Origin: Omphiscola glabra
Lineage: Eukaryota > Mollusca > Gastropoda > Lymnaeidae
Assembly: GCA_964017045.1 (NCBI GenBank)
Contig: OZ024806.1
Location: 6,840,488 to 6,904,487, forward strand
Length of the DNA stretch: 64,000 bases
Direction of reading: 5' to 3'
Under the pieces are notes generated by a model that was given only the letters and a program-made list of their open reading frames with translations, searched no databases and had not been told where the DNA came from. Shown here one piece after another: positions 1 to 11,946 of this stretch. The stretch's first letter is position 1; each line of letters begins with the position of its first letter. Made by a program: the position numbers and the translations under genes.

Positions 1-860
1 GCTATGTTAACCCCATTCAGGTGTCTACTCCTCAACCCAACCCTACCTCCCCACTCCACTCCACCCAATACCGTCATGCACCCCCTTCTAGCTCACGACT
101 TCTTTTATCTTTATCCCCCACTTCATGACGCCGGCATTTGACGATGATATCTTTCTCTTTTTGTAAGAAGCTAAAATAAAGAAAATACTTCGGTAACCCC
201 CTCCCACCCCCAAACGTCTTTCCCTTTCTAAGCTCTATACTTGGAGAATTCATGACATTGCAAACACAAAACTTTTTTGTTAAATAATAAATTTTTGAAA
301 ATGTTCAACCAGCCTGTTTCATTTATGAACCACATCGCTGAACAGCAGCTGCTCCCCTGTTCCGGTGCATCAAAACCATTACACATTTTGAGAATCACTG
401 CCATGCGTTTATTTGGACTCCCCGTGGCGTATTTACCTGTTTTCGTAACTGGCATTTCGAACGGTAAGTCTCGCTCTCAATTTCTGCCCTCGTCTTCATC
501 CTCTGAGACATCTCATCGTGGCATTAAACTAAAAATATGTATTTACCTCCCCCACCCCCTCCCCATACACACATTTTGACCTCTGCCACCCAAACCAACA
601 CCCCAGCCGCCAAAGTCCTTACAGACAACCTCCCCCCCCCCTTTAACTTTCATGTCAAGTCTCACCTGCAGACCCCTGATCCAAACACGCGAGTCCCAGG
701 TGGTAATAAATGCTAGCTATGCTGTTAAAGAAGAAGATATGAACATACAGATGTTCCCTGGTGAACCGAGTGTGAACGATGAGGACGTCTTCTGTCGTTT
801 AACGTGCAGGGACTTAATATATATTGGGTCTTGTAAACGTCAGCATAGCACCGGTGTCTT
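1..860. other. intergenic, no gene seen
   Basis: The sequence is pyrimidine-rich with several C-runs, for example near 627-640. Short open frames exist on both strands but none shows a recognisable domain, codon pattern or splice structure. I see nothing to annotate here. Confidence 0.5.
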
Positions 861-985
861 AGTTGTGAGTACGGAGTGTCTCAGATGTAAGTACGGAGTG
901 TCTCAGATGTAAGTACGTAGTGTCTCAGTTTTAAGTACGGAGTGTCTCAGTTATAGTAAGTAGTGTCTCAGCTGTAAGTACGGAG
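861..985. repeat. short degenerate tandem repeat, about 22 bp x 5
   Basis: A motif ending in GGAGTGTCTCAG followed by a TGTAAGTAC-like spacer recurs about five times with point changes. It is non-coding in appearance. Confidence 0.7.
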
Positions 986-1196
986 ATTTCGTATAACATT
1001 ACTTTGATTCTTCGATTATTGCACATTCACTCTCACTTTTCTTTACATAGTAAGTTTGACGTTACACATTGAAAACTTGCATTTTCCTTTGACGGACATC
1101 TTTGCATCTTGTGTGGTAGGTGCTTTATTTGAAATAGGGCTTGGCATTCCCCAAATTATAGTTCTAAAAATCGCTTTTTTAATACACATCAAACTC

Positions 1197-1795
1197 TATT
1201 ATAATGTTTGCACTAGGACATTGGATGCCTTGGATGCCGCCAAAGGCTGTCCTGTGAGATACACTTCTGATCGTATTATAATGTTTGCACTAGGATATTG
1301 GATGCAGTCCTGTCAGATACAATTCTGATCCTATTATAATGTTTGCACTAGGATATTGGATGCAGTCCTGTGAGATACACTTCTGATCCTATTATAATGT
1401 TTGCACTAGGATATTGGATGCAGTCCTGTGAGATACACTTCTGATCCTATTATAATGTTTGCACTAGGATATTGGATGCAGTCCTGTGAGATACACTTCT
1501 GATCCTATTATAATATTTGCACTAGGATATTGGATGCAGTCCTGTGAGATACACTTCTGATCCTATTATAATATTTGCACTAGGATATTGGATGCAGTCC
1601 TGTGAGATACACTTCTGATCCTATTATAATGTTTGCACTAGGATATTGGATGCAGTCCTGTGAGATACACTTCTGGTCCTATTATAATGTTTGCACTAGG
1701 ATATTGGATGCAGTCCTGTGAGATACACTTCTGATCCTATTATAATGTTTGCACTAGGACATTTGGATGCCGCCAAAGGCAGTCGTTTGAGATAC
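1197..1795. repeat. 58-bp minisatellite, 10 copies
   Basis: The words TTTGCACTAGGA and GAGATACACTTCTGAT recur at a strict 58-bp spacing for the middle copies. The first and last units are longer and share a GCCGCCAAAGGC insert, so the ends of the array look like the ancestral form and the inner copies like a homogenised, shortened form. Confidence 0.9.
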
Positions 1796-2464
1796 ACGTC
1801 TGATTCCTATCACAATTCACTCGGGACTTGGAACATCTGAAATTTCAATTTATTTTACAGAAAGACAAAAATTAAATGATAACATTTGAAGTCTAAAAAA
1901 CCCCATTTTTAAAAAAAAAATTATGCTAGAATTTTTAAAAACAATTTTCGGAGAAGGCTATGCACCAACTTTTATGAATTGAAACAGAAATAAAATAAAA
2001 CATTTTTTCAAAAACTTTAATTTTTCCCTCCTGTCTCATAGACAGATCGTCCACGTGTTATCATTGGTCATTACATTCTAGACACAATAAAGCGACTTAA
2101 GATTTTCCTGGCATGTTGTGTTTTTGTTTTTGTGTTTTTTTTATATGTATGGGTTTGTCTGTTTGTTTGTTTCTTTGTTTGTTTGTTTGTCGTTTGTTCT
2201 TGTTGATTTTTTTGGGGGGTCATTTTTATGCACATTTATAAGTTTTTCATTCACAAAAGCTGTGACGGACAACACATTACCTAATCATTCGTAATGTAGG
2301 CGGTGGGATGGTCCCCGACTTTGTGGAAAAATTCGGGGGGGGGGGGGTCTGAGGCCTAATATTTTATATTTTAGGTGGATTTAGGTCAACCAAATTGAGT
2401 GCTAAGGAAAGTTATCAGGTTAACGCTATTCAATAAAAAAAATACATATTTAGTCATAATAAAA
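1796..2464. other. intergenic, low-complexity tracts only
   Basis: This stretch has A/T-rich DNA, a GTTT-type microsatellite around 2150-2190 and a G-run at about 2334-2347. I see no gene. Confidence 0.5.
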
Positions 2465-2632
2465 CAAGTGGTTCTCAACCTGTGGGTCGCAGCCCCTTTG
2501 GAGGTCGCGCGACACTTTCCCAGGGGACACCTAAGTCTATTTGAAAACACAAATACTCTACAATTATGAAGTAGAAACAAAAATTATTTTGTGGCGGGGG
2601 GGGGGCGGCATTAGGAAGGTTGAGAACCACTG
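2465..2632 (+). mobile_element. SPIN-like hAT MITE, copy A (decayed)
   Basis: It starts with GTGGTTCTCAACCTGTGGG and ends with AAGGTTGAGAACCACTG, the terminal inverted repeats of a short non-autonomous hAT element. The internal words 'tatgaagtag' and 'gcggcattagg' are shared with the other copies in the window. It is shorter than the roughly 200-bp copies, has an internal deletion around a G-run, and has no clear target-site duplication, so it is an old copy. It encodes no protein. Confidence 0.85.
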
Positions 2633-2939
2633 ATTTACAGCATCAATTAAAGTCAATGATATAGCCGCTGCGAGTTCACGTCACTGAGTAGTATGTTTTA
2701 AAATGACTTTGCTAACGAGCTGTGGACTTCCAAACAAATGTTGGACTCATCTCATCACACCACCGATGGCTTCATTCGTCACCTGGTATATTATTGCATA
2801 GTTGGTTTGAGAATTATCTTAACAGCAGTCAGCTGAGCTCGTGACCTTACGGCTAAGAGAACATTGAGAATCAGGATTATGTGTCATTCCAAAAAGTCAG
2901 AAGACTTTGGGAAATCAATGAAGATGAGTTGACTTCACG

Positions 2940-3185
2940 GGTAATACATCTTTGGATTACAATGAGATGAGATGATTTCCAAGGTGATACATCTTTGGAT
3001 TACAATAAGATGAGCTGACTTTCAAGGTGATACATCTTTGGATTACAATAAGATGAGCTGACTTTCAAGGTGTTACATCTTTGGATTACAATGAGATGAG
3101 CTGACTTTCAAGGTGATACATCTTTGGATTACAATAAGATGAGCTGACTTTCACAGGTGATACATCTTGGGATTACAATAAGATG
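2940..3185. repeat. 43-bp minisatellite, 6 copies
   Basis: The word ACATCTTTGGATTACAAT recurs six times at about 43-bp spacing, with GATGAGCTGACTTTCA between. It is non-coding. Confidence 0.9.
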
Positions 3186-4194
3186 ACCCGACTTCCTGAC
3201 ATTGTTGTTTCGTGGATGTTTGGATAAAATGTTTTATTGACCTGACGGCTAGAGACCGATACGAGAGGATGACAACGAGCTGTGTGTTTCCTTAATCCAC
3301 CCATGAGTTGAACACATAACAACATATATTCTTAAAGTTTTCTTCGCACATTCTACGTGTTCTCTAAACACATAGATTTTTTTTAAATATATAAATTCTC
3401 CTCTTTTTTTCTGTCGCCACAAAAAGATATAAGTAAACTAAAAAAATATTTTTTTTTTAAAATAAAAATGATCTAATACCTTGGGAACAACATATTTTGG
3501 CACGTTATGTTATCATCTTAATTATAAGTCAAGCCGTCAAACAGCCATAGTTTGTTAATGATGTCTAGCCATCAAACAGATATCGTTTGTTACCACGTCT
3601 CATGTCTCATCTCTTAGTTCAAAAGGTCTAGTTTAAATTTTTTAAAGATTGTTTCGTGCCGTAAGAATTCTGAAGATTTGATCTTTTTAAAAATGTGGGC
3701 TCGCATGAGAAACAATACTTAACGATTGACTGAGAAAACAGCATGCAAAGAAAACGATACTACAGCTAGTCATAATAACACTATGTCATTAAATTCTACT
3801 ATAACTTTTATATAAAATATCATTCGAACAGCAAGCGAAAAGGTACGCACCTACAAAAAATACAAAATATGAATTTACACACACATACAGTTATATGACA
3901 TATTGCATATGTTAGGAAATATAGCGAATATCTATCTCGCTATCCTTTTGTTTTGCTAGGAAAGCTTCCGGCCTATATGTAGGGATTAAAGCAGAACAAG
4001 CTATTAAAGAAATTCAGAAATTTGCGTCATCTAATAACAATTTTAGAACAAATAAAAGGCATTCGAAGGTAAACAACCTTTTCCCAATCAAAGGTTTAGT
4101 GTGTAAGGAATTGCACAGCATATTTACTCGGTGACTTTTTCAAAGCAGTGATAGGAGGATACAAGTGGTGGTCGCTAAAACGATTGTAGGAAAA
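3186..4194. other. intergenic, nothing recognised
   Basis: This is AT-rich unique-looking sequence. Stops are frequent in all frames and no conserved peptide or RNA motif was noticed. A near-duplicate pair of phrases ('gtcaaacagccatag/tttgttaatgatgtc' type) occurs at 3535-3600. Confidence 0.5.
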
Positions 4195-4448
4195 AGAGTT
4201 ACTGGAAAAAAAAGTCACTGGAAAAAAAGTCACGGAAAAAAGTCACAGGAAAAAAAGTCACGGAAAAAAGTCACAGTAAAAAAAGTCACGGAAAAAAGTC
4301 ACAGTAAAAAAAAGGCACAGGAAAAAAAGTCACAGTAAAAAAAGGCACAGGAAAAAAAGTCACAGGAAAAAACGTCACGGAAAAAAGTCACAGGAAAAAA
4401 AGTCACAGGAAAAAAAGTCACAGGAAAAAAAGTCACAGTAAAAAAAGT
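4195..4448. repeat. 14-17-bp A-rich tandem repeat
   Basis: AAAAAAGTCACAGG-like units recur about 17 times with variable A-run length, some with GTCACGG and some with GGCACAGG. This is a slippage-type minisatellite. Confidence 0.9.
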
Positions 4449-4498
4449 CTAAAACTAGGTCTACACACATGCAATAGCAAGGTCTTACCATACTTTAT

Positions 4499-5162
4499 TA
4501 AATGTAAGAGAAAGTGAGAGGGGGAGAGAGGAAAAAGAAAGAAAGGTAGAGGGAGAGAGGGAGACACAGAGATAGAGAGAGAGAGGCAAGGTGAAAGAGA
4601 CAGAGAGAATGGTGTGAGAAACAGAGAAAGGCAGGTAGAGAAATAGGGAGACGGGGCGAGAGAGAGATAGGGAGAAAGTGAGACATAGAGAGAGACACAC
4701 ACAGATAGACGGAGAGAGAACGACAGAATGTGAAAGAGATAGACAGGGCCGGCCTTAGGCCATTGCAACCTATGCGGCCGCAATGGGACCCGAACTTTCA
4801 TAGGCCCCGCCCCGAATTTATTTTCTAATACAAAATCTTAATTTTCACTTATTATCCTTATTCCTACACAGAAAGGGCCCCGCGCAATCCGTTTCGCATA
4901 GGGCCCCGCAATTGTTTGGGTCGGCCCTGGAGATAGAGAGAGAAACAGAGAGATATAAAGAGATACAAAAAGAGAGACAGGGAGAAAGACAGAGACAAGG
5001 AGACAGAGGGAAACAGAGAGAGAGCAACGGACAAACAGAGAGAGAGAGAGAGTGTGAGAGAGAGAGAGTAAGAGAGAGAGAGTGTGAGAGAGAGATAGAG
5101 AGAGAGAGAGAGAGTGAGAGAGAGAGAGAGAGAGAGTGAGGGAGAGAGAGAGTGAGTGAGTA
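4499..5162. repeat. GA-rich microsatellite tract interrupted by a MITE
   Basis: The purine-rich GAGAGA-type sequence runs on both sides of the insertion at 4744-4929. Open frames across it on either strand are just Arg/Glu or Ser/Leu repeats caused by the composition. Confidence 0.9.
4744..4929. mobile_element. 186-bp hAT-type MITE with perfect 8-bp duplication
   Basis: The ends are CAGGGCCGGCCTTAGG and GGGTCGGCCCTG, which are inverted repeats of each other. The element is flanked on both sides by the same 8 bases, GAGATAGA (4736-4743 and 4930-4937), the duplication size typical of hAT transposons. The inside has no coding sequence but has GGGCCCCGC words that also form inverted pairs. The duplication lies in a GA microsatellite, so part of the match could be fortuitous. 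The terminal repeats make the call solid. Confidence 0.8.
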
Positions 5163-6051
5163 GGAATGATTTAAATTTGATTGTTGTGTCACGTGGCTTT
5201 GTATGGGGTGACCTCGCGTTCGTATCAACATACACTTGTAAGTAGATTATAATGGCAGCCTTGGCTATTCCTTACAAATCTGAACTATTTAGACATTTCA
5301 AGCCATCTGAACCCCAGCGTGCACTTAAACAACCCCTTTCATCGCTAAACATTCACATTTTTATGTGCTTTTTGAATGACCCCCGCATGAACTTTTGCGC
5401 AATTTCCTGGTCTCACACACGAAATGGATTGAATTTTCCCGTCTGATCGCTGCATTCGTTCAAAGCAATTATGTCCCTTGGGTCGGACAATTTCCTTGAA
5501 GAAAGAAATGTGCCTGGGGCGGTGGGTTGTGACCTGACGACGTTGACCTATAATTTTTATAGGCGGGGAGATTAGATCGGGGCCGGATAATTCTCGCAGG
5601 CCGTCGTTTACCCAAAGTTTTGGAGTTAAAGCACATAATTGTATATATAACAAAGTCACTAACGCAACAAGATGGAACTCATTCCTTTATTAAATAAAAT
5701 TCCGGATAACTGAGCTTAATAAGGTTCTTCATTAGAAAACCCCTAAAAACGTTTTTCGTGTAAATCCTTTTTACGCATTTTTATTCGCATTTATGTAAGT
5801 GTACGTGATTATTTTATGTAAGTGTATGTGATTATGTTATGTAAATGGGTAGACAACTGGCAAAAAAACGTTTCATATATCCTTCATTTTCCCCTTCAAA
5901 AACACGTTTTATTTTTACTGGATACCGGCCAAATACGACACAAGTACAAAGCACATGGCAACAGCTACACAGTTAATCTACGCACCGAAACACGCACCTA
6001 TTGGGAAAAAAATCATTAACAGCCCCCCCCCCCCCATTTTTTCTTCTCTCC

Positions 6052-6084
<33 letters not shown>

Positions 6085-6149
6085 ACACTTTTCGCCAGTT
6101 TTCCAAATTCTAACTTCTGAACTTACTCCACAATGGTCATTGTTGATCT
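5163..6149. other. intergenic, nothing recognised; long C-runs
   Basis: Open frames of 60-100 codons occur on both strands around 5250-5660 but overlap each other and match no family I know. A C-rich tract with two long C-runs lies at 6020-6074. Confidence 0.5.
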
Positions 6150-6440
6150 GGTTGTCAAAGAGTTAATATGTTGGGTTATAGAGGGTAGAAAATGTAGTTC
6201 CAGCTTTGGTTGTCAAAGAGTTAATATGTTGGGTTATAGAGGGTAGAAAATGTAGTTCCAGCTTTGGTTGTCAAAGAGTTAATATGTTGGGTTATAGAGG
6301 GTAGAAAATTTAGTTCCAGCTTTGGTTGTCAGAGATTAATATGTTGGTTTATAGAAGGTAGAAAATTTAGTTCCAGCTTTGGTTGTCAAAGAGTTAATAT
6401 GTTGGGCTATAGAGGGTAGAAAATGTAGTTCCAGCTTTGC
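6150..6440. repeat. 58-bp minisatellite, 5 copies
   Basis: GGTTGTCAAAGAGTTAATATG-type units begin near 6150, 6208, 6266, 6323 and 6380. The last copies carry small deletions. Confidence 0.9.
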
Positions 6441-6529
6441 AATGTAATGGATAAAGACGGATTTCTATAAATGCTATTTTATTCAGTCCTGGATATTTCT
6501 TCGTGACCTTGAAGACAACATTACAAACT

Positions 6530-6554
6530 CTATCTTATCTTATCTTATCTTATA
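6530..6554. repeat. TATCT pentanucleotide microsatellite
   Basis: About five TCTTA units occur directly left of the hAT element that starts at 6569. Confidence 0.8.
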
Positions 6555-6568
6555 TGATACACGTAACC

Positions 6569-6766
6569 CAGTGGTCGGAAAACACATTAGTAAAAAGAGC
6601 AAAACATCAGCAGCAGGACGATAAATACAATTTTCGAGAGCCAAATTTCTTTTCAAGAAACAATTTTTTTTCGGAGTCAAAACCGATTTGTGGCCGACTG
6701 GCTGAGCCGCACTCAGTTCGCTAAAGAGCCGCATGCGGCTCGCGAGCCGCGGTTTGCCGACCACTG
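6569..6766. mobile_element. 198-bp hAT-type MITE (second family)
   Basis: The ends CAGTGGTCGGAAAAC and GTTTGCCGACCACTG are inverted repeats. The right part carries the GCGGCTCGCGAGCCGC self-complementary word. The flanks ACGTAACC and ACATAACT agree at 6 of 8 bases, fitting an 8-bp hAT duplication with some decay. This is a different family from the SPIN-like copies. No transposase is encoded. Confidence 0.75.
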
Positions 6767-7547
6767 ACATAACTGATGTCACACGTGGGAATCGACGCTA
6801 GAACATCAGATCTTTGAATTACAGTATTGTTTTGATGCTCAACTGTTCAAAGGGGACAGATGAACCAGAGTAATAAATATACCAGTATGATGTCAAACCT
6901 GAACAACTTAAGAACCGCTTTTATTTCTTTTTTTTTTTTTTTACATCTCTCCAAATCAAAATGTTCACGAACTGAATGTGACCAACGTCTCTCGAGGTAA
7001 TTACATCTGGACTTGGTTGAATAGTTTAAGAGTCTCACACAAAAGGTCACCATGACATGTCCCACCTTTTCAATTAAAATTAAACGCCCTGCCTTAACCT
7101 TAAGACGTCGTTCATTGTATGAACATGTTTGTGTGGCACGTAAAAAGTCAAAGTTTTGTTTCAAGTTTCACTACACTTAAAAGGAAATGACTCAAACAGA
7201 GTATGGGAAAATCTGAAGGAAAGAAAAAGAACGCAAACAAAGTAAAGAGCGTGTCGGCAAGAAGCCTGCTTCGGCGAACAAACAACAGCCAAAATAATAT
7301 AACATAAAAAATACAAAGTTAACTGCAATTATTTATTCGAGAGGACAGCACGAGGACAGCACGAGAAATGCGACATGCGTCCCCATTTTTTCCGTCAGAT
7401 TTTCTCATACTTTCTTTCCTGTCTCGCCTTATTGTCGCACCACACGTAAGCACTATTTCATCACCTCTGTACCGAATAACTTGCTAGCGCACTATTATTT
7501 AATAAGAAAGACTTATTCATTTGATGAGAATTAGTTTACCAAAAAAA
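6767..7547. other. intergenic, nothing recognised
   Basis: This is AT-rich. An A-run lies at 7540-7554. The longest frames are about 100 codons on the - strand with no family resemblance. Confidence 0.5.
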
Positions 7548-7870
7548 AAAAAAAACCCGGACACATTAAGTAGAAATATTCTTAGTTGATGCCTTGTATT
7601 GAGTTCTTATGAAAAAAAACCCGGACACATTAAGTAGAAATATTCTTAGTTGATGCCTTGTATTGAGTTCTTATGAAAAAAAACCCGGACACATTAAGTA
7701 GAAATATTCTTAGTTGATGCCTTGTATTGAGTTCTTATGAAAAAAAACCCGGACACATTAAGTAGAAATATTCTTAGTTGATGCCTTGTATTGAGTTCTT
7801 ATGAAAAAAAAACCCGGACACATTAAGTAGAAATATTCTTAGTTGATGCCTTGTATTGAGTTCTTACGGG
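7548..7870. repeat. 62-bp minisatellite, 5 copies
   Basis: CCCGGACACATTAAGTAGAA begins each unit, followed by an identical stretch ending in an A-run of 7-9 bases. Only the A-run length differs between copies, which points to very recent duplication. Confidence 0.9.
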
Positions 7871-7983
7871 AAAAAAAAGAGGTTTCGTCATTGAGAACGT
7901 CAAACATACTTCTAATTTTACAACCAGATGCCATTGCTCAAATCTGAAGACAACGGGATTAAATTCTATGATGATCATTGGCA

Positions 7984-8138
7984 CAGGGGTGTAGCTAGCT
8001 GGGGGGTGTATTTGGGTTCGGACGCCCCCGCCCCCCACTGCTGGCGTCAAAAAATTGTAAAAAGTAGTAAAACACATCAGTGCTCAAACAATGGCAAAGG
8101 CTGGACCCCCCTGCCGAAAAAAGTCAACTACGCCCCTG
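7984..8138. mobile_element. 155-bp TIR element remnant
   Basis: The ends CAGGGGTGTAGCTAG and CTACGCCCCTG are imperfect inverted repeats of the same kind as the elements at 14848, 48131 and 57179. No matching flanking duplication was found. It is non-coding. Confidence 0.55.
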
Positions 8139-8632
8139 CACAATGGACGTATATTGTCCTTGATTGGTCACTCAGAATAAATTAAAATTTGTGAATATTA
8201 CATTTTTTTCATTTCTGCTCGTCATGCAAACCTGGAGAGTTTTGTTGTCTCCACTGATGAATACTCAGTGGACCAAGGTGCTCAACAGACTTGCCGCGGA
8301 GTCGGGTACAACGAATCAAAATGCAATTCTAAGAACATGACATGTTTTTAGTTCGATCTTTTCAAACGAAGAAACTGTATAAGAAATATAACAAATAGCG
8401 TGTTCGCCTGTTGTCTAATTAGTGTCAAAGGTATACTTTTAAAAAAAATTCAGATTATATTTGTATATCTTAAATGTGTTATTTTTATTTTATAATGAAA
8501 TGTCCTGCTTGCAAAACAAAGTGTCCCCTTGTCAGACATTGTCATGATGAATTGTCCTCCTTTTTTATGTTTTCGTTTGACAAATTGACTAGCACAACTG
8601 CTGCAGCATGCCCAGCCGAGTAGCCATCTTAT
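8139..8632. other. intergenic, nothing recognised
   Basis: This is AT-rich DNA with no domain, splice structure or repeat that I can name. Confidence 0.45.
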
Positions 8633-8706
8633 GTGTGTGTGTGGTTTGTGTGTGTGTGGTTTGTGTGTGTGTGGTTTGTGTGGTGTGTGTATGTGTGGTG
8701 TGTCAG
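8633..8706. repeat. GT-rich microsatellite
   Basis: GTGTGTGTGGTTT units recur across this stretch. Confidence 0.85.
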
Positions 8707-8875
8707 TGTGTGCGAGTTTCACCTTGACTTCTTCAAGGTTCTATTGTTACGACATAATATAAAAAGATGCGATGACGGCAATAAATAGAATTATTGATAA
8801 CGTGGGACCCTTTGATGTTATTGTTAGTTGTAAAAAGAACATCTTACATAAATGCATTGAGAGAATTTTTAAGAA

Positions 8876-9590
8876 AAGAAAGAAAAGAACAAAAGAGAGA
8901 GCGGGAACGAGCGAGGAGAGAGTGAGAAAAGAGAGTGAAGAGGGAGAAGAGAGAGTGAGAGAGGGAGAAGAGAGAGTGAAGAGGGAGAAGAGAGAGTGAG
9001 AGGGAGAAGAGAGAGTGAAGAGGGAGAAGAGAGAGTGAAGAGGGAGAAGAGAGAGTGAAGAGGGAGAAGAGAGAGTGAAGAGGGAGAAGAGAGAGTGAAG
9101 AGGGAGAAGAGAGAGTGAAGAGGGAGAAGAGAGAGTGAAGAGGGAGAAGAGAGAGTGAGAGAGGGAGAAAAGAGAGTGAAGAGGGAGAAGAGAGAGTGAA
9201 GAGGGAGAAGAGAGAGTGAAGAGGGAGAAGAGAGAGTGAGAGAGGGAGAAAAGAGAGTGAAGAGGGAGAAGAGAGAGTGAGAGAGGGAGAAGAGAGAGTG
9301 AGAGAGGGAGAAAAGAGAGTGAAGAGGGAGAAGAGAGAGTGAGAGAGGGAGAAGAGAGAGTGAGAGAGGGAGAAGAGAGAGTGAGAGAGGGAGAAAAGAG
9401 AGTGAGAGAGGGAGAAGAGAGAGTGAGAGAGGGAGAAGAGAGAGTGAGAGAGGTTGAAGAGAGAGTGAGAGAGGGAGAAGAGAGAGTGAAGAGGGAGAAG
9501 AGAGAGTGAAGAGGGAGAAGAGAGAGTGAGAGAGGGAGAAGAGAGAGTGAGAGAGGGAGAAGAGAGAGTGAGAGAGGGAGAGAATGAAAA
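8876..9590. repeat. 20-22-bp GA-rich minisatellite, about 33 copies
   Basis: Two unit forms alternate, AGGGAGAAGAGAGAGTGA followed by either AG or GAG. A few units have AAAAGAGAG. The - strand reads through as Ser/Leu/Pro repeats in three frames of up to 426 codons. That is a by-product of a stop-free repeat and not evidence of a protein. Confidence 0.9.
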
Positions 9591-9900
9591 AGAACGAAAT
9601 AAGTACTGTAAGAAAAAAAGAAAGCAGGAAAGAAAGAGAAAGACGAAACAAATGGGGAAAAAGAGAAAGAAATAAGATAGATGAAAGACGAAAGAATGAA
9701 GGAAAGAAGGTAGAAATAAGAAAGAAAGAAGAAAGAAATAGACAAAAAGGAAAGAAGAAAAAGAAGGAATAAAAATGAATGATAAAAAAATGTAAACAGA
9801 AAGATAAGCGGAAGGAAAAAAAAGAAAAATGAAGGAAAGAAAGAATGAAAGAAAGAGAAAAGGAAGAAAAAATAAATGGAAAATTAAAAAAGAAGGAAAC
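9591..9900. repeat. purine-rich low-complexity tract
   Basis: Irregular AAAGAAAG-like sequence continues on from the array on its left with no fixed unit length. It is almost entirely A and G on the + strand. Confidence 0.75.
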
Positions 9901-11127
9901 ATTTTTTGACAAAAACGGTAAGAATGTGGGTAAAAAGGGAAAATACTGAAGTAGGTGGATATGTAGGCCGTGGAGGAAATGAGATGGAAGATAAAACAAA
10001 TCATTACGCCATCCTTATTTATTTTGAAAACCTCCCCCCCCCTGGTGTACGAAAACGCAATGGCTTTTTTCTTGCGCACCTTGGCGTGCAAAGTTAAAAG
10101 GAGAATTATAACAACGGCTCTCATCCTAATACTATTTTAGCAATGTCAGACAAACAGCCGCAAGTGGCAACATCCCCGGCAAATGAAAGAGATTTGGGCG
10201 GAAAATACAAGTCTTTCATCACATTGCCAGGTATCAACGCTAACAGCTGTTAAGTGTCTTTTTAAACCAGGGCCGGGATGGCGATAAACAAACCTAAGCC
10301 CAGAATGCGCCTCTGTTTGATTAAGTTTATAGGTGTGATACAGTGTAATAATCGTTAAGTTCAGCGATTTGCCAAACTGTGCACCGTACCGCCCTGGGAG
10401 GAGGGGGGGGGACAACATATTCCTCACAGGGGTTCCGCGAATATTTTTAAAGCGTTACAAAATGTAACACGAGAAGGGAATTGTTGAAAACCAGTAAACT
10501 CAGTTATTGATAGCTTTGATCAGACGCCTGTGCAGATAGTAACTTTGTGGTGTTATTTAATAACTGAGTTTATTGTTCGTGCAGTTTCTCGAATTTTCTG
10601 TCTTCCTATATAAATAAGCGTTTGCTTTCAAGTGTTGTAGTGTTAAAATACTTAAGGAGACTCTATCCACTGAATATTTTTTTAGATTAAATTAAATCAA
10701 ATTGTGGTAGTATTAAACTAAGTCAAATTGTGGTAGTATTTATTCTTCTCTGTAGTTTCAAAAATGGATTATTTTTCAAACCAAAAAGATGAGAGTGAAA
10801 AATAAATTCATTAAAAATTCGCCGTGTACCCTCTGAAATTATTAGAATCAACTTATGTTGCCTTGGGGGCAGAAAGGTGTGAGAACCTCTGGTATAGCGT
10901 AAAGCCATTTCAGCCCGGTCTTTAAAATAAAAACAACAAAACATTGGGGTGTTTCTTTTTGGTTTGTTTATTTTCGTCATCCTTCGAGTCTTCCCTTACT
11001 TTTCCTTCTACCTGGTTGCTCTCTCTCTCTCTCTCCTCCTCCCCCCCCCCCCACACTCTTTTTTTTTTAAATTTCGATGCAAACTTATCAAACCAGTTTT
11101 AAGTCACATGATCTAAACAAAAAATAA
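9901..11127. other. intergenic, nothing recognised
   Basis: Unique-looking sequence contains a C-run at about 10030-10038, a G-run near 10400 and a CT microsatellite near 11020-11050. A 93-codon - strand frame at 10146-10427 has no recognisable motif. Confidence 0.5.
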
Positions 11128-11684
11128 CACTCAAGAACCTATCTGTTTTTCTGACCACACAACGTACACTCAAGAACTTCACAGCCATACTGACCACACA
11201 ACGTGCACTCATGAACTTCACAGCCATACTGACCACACAACGTGCACTCAAGAACTTCACAGCCATACTGACCACACAACGTGCACTCATGAACTTCACA
11301 GCCATACTGACCACACAACGTACACTCAAGAACTTCACAGCCATACTGACCACACAACGTACACTCAAGAACTTCACAGCCATACTGACCACACAACGTA
11401 CACTCATGAACTTCACAGCCATACTGACCACACAACGTACACTCATGAACTTCACAGCCATACTGACCACACAACGTACACTCATGAACTTCACAGCCAT
11501 ACTGACCACACAACGTACACTCAAGAACTTAAAAGCTATTCTGACCACACAACGTACACTCATGAACTTCACAGCCATACTGACCACACAACGTACACTC
11601 ATGAACTTCACAGCCATACTGACCACACAACGTACACTCATGAACTTCACAGCCATACTGACCACACAACGTACACTCAAGATC
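11128..11684. repeat. 39-bp minisatellite, about 14 copies
   Basis: The phrases ACTGACCACACAACGT and CTTCACAGCCAT recur at a fixed 39-bp spacing (13 codons). Because 39 divides by 3, frames stay open on both strands in several phases, giving 13-residue peptide repeats. Variation between copies is A/T in ACTCAAG or ACTCATG and G/A in CGTGCAC or CGTACAC. Both variants change the predicted peptides freely, and no signal peptide, splice context or codon bias supports translation. Confidence 0.9.
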
Positions 11685-11946
11685 CAATTTTAGACTTTGA
11701 AGACTGAATACATGCAATACAATCAAAACATATTTTCATTTATTAATGCAGGTTTTTTTGGTTTGTTTGTGTGTTTCTTTCGCAAGGGCGCGAGAAAAAT
11801 CTTGGCCCTCCCCGGGTGGTACTAAACCAATGGCCGCTGATAAAATATCGCGAAACCTTTTACGACCCCTAGATCGCCAGACAACTGGTCGATTCTTGAG
11901 GAATTTGTTTTCTTATATGTTTCCTAGAATTACGCAGCAACTCATG
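11685..11946. other. intergenic, nothing recognised
   Basis: This is a short unique spacer between two 39-bp arrays. Confidence 0.4.

Noticed and set aside
5252..5659. Possible small genes on both strands (64 and 104 codons).
   Set aside because: They overlap in opposite directions, have no recognisable motif, and show no splice or poly(A) structure.
8747..10124. Long - strand frames (332-426 codons) of Ser/Leu/Pro repeats that look like a low-complexity membrane protein.
   Set aside because: They come from a GA-rich minisatellite plus purine-rich flank. Three phases are open and no conserved segment exists.
11099..11726. 13-residue peptide repeats on both strands (MSVRCVVSMAVKF and CGQYGCEVHECTL types), suggestive of a neuropeptide precursor or Cys-rich repeat protein.
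   Set aside because: There is no signal peptide and no basic cleavage sites between repeats. Equally good frames exist on the opposite strand, and variants change residues freely.
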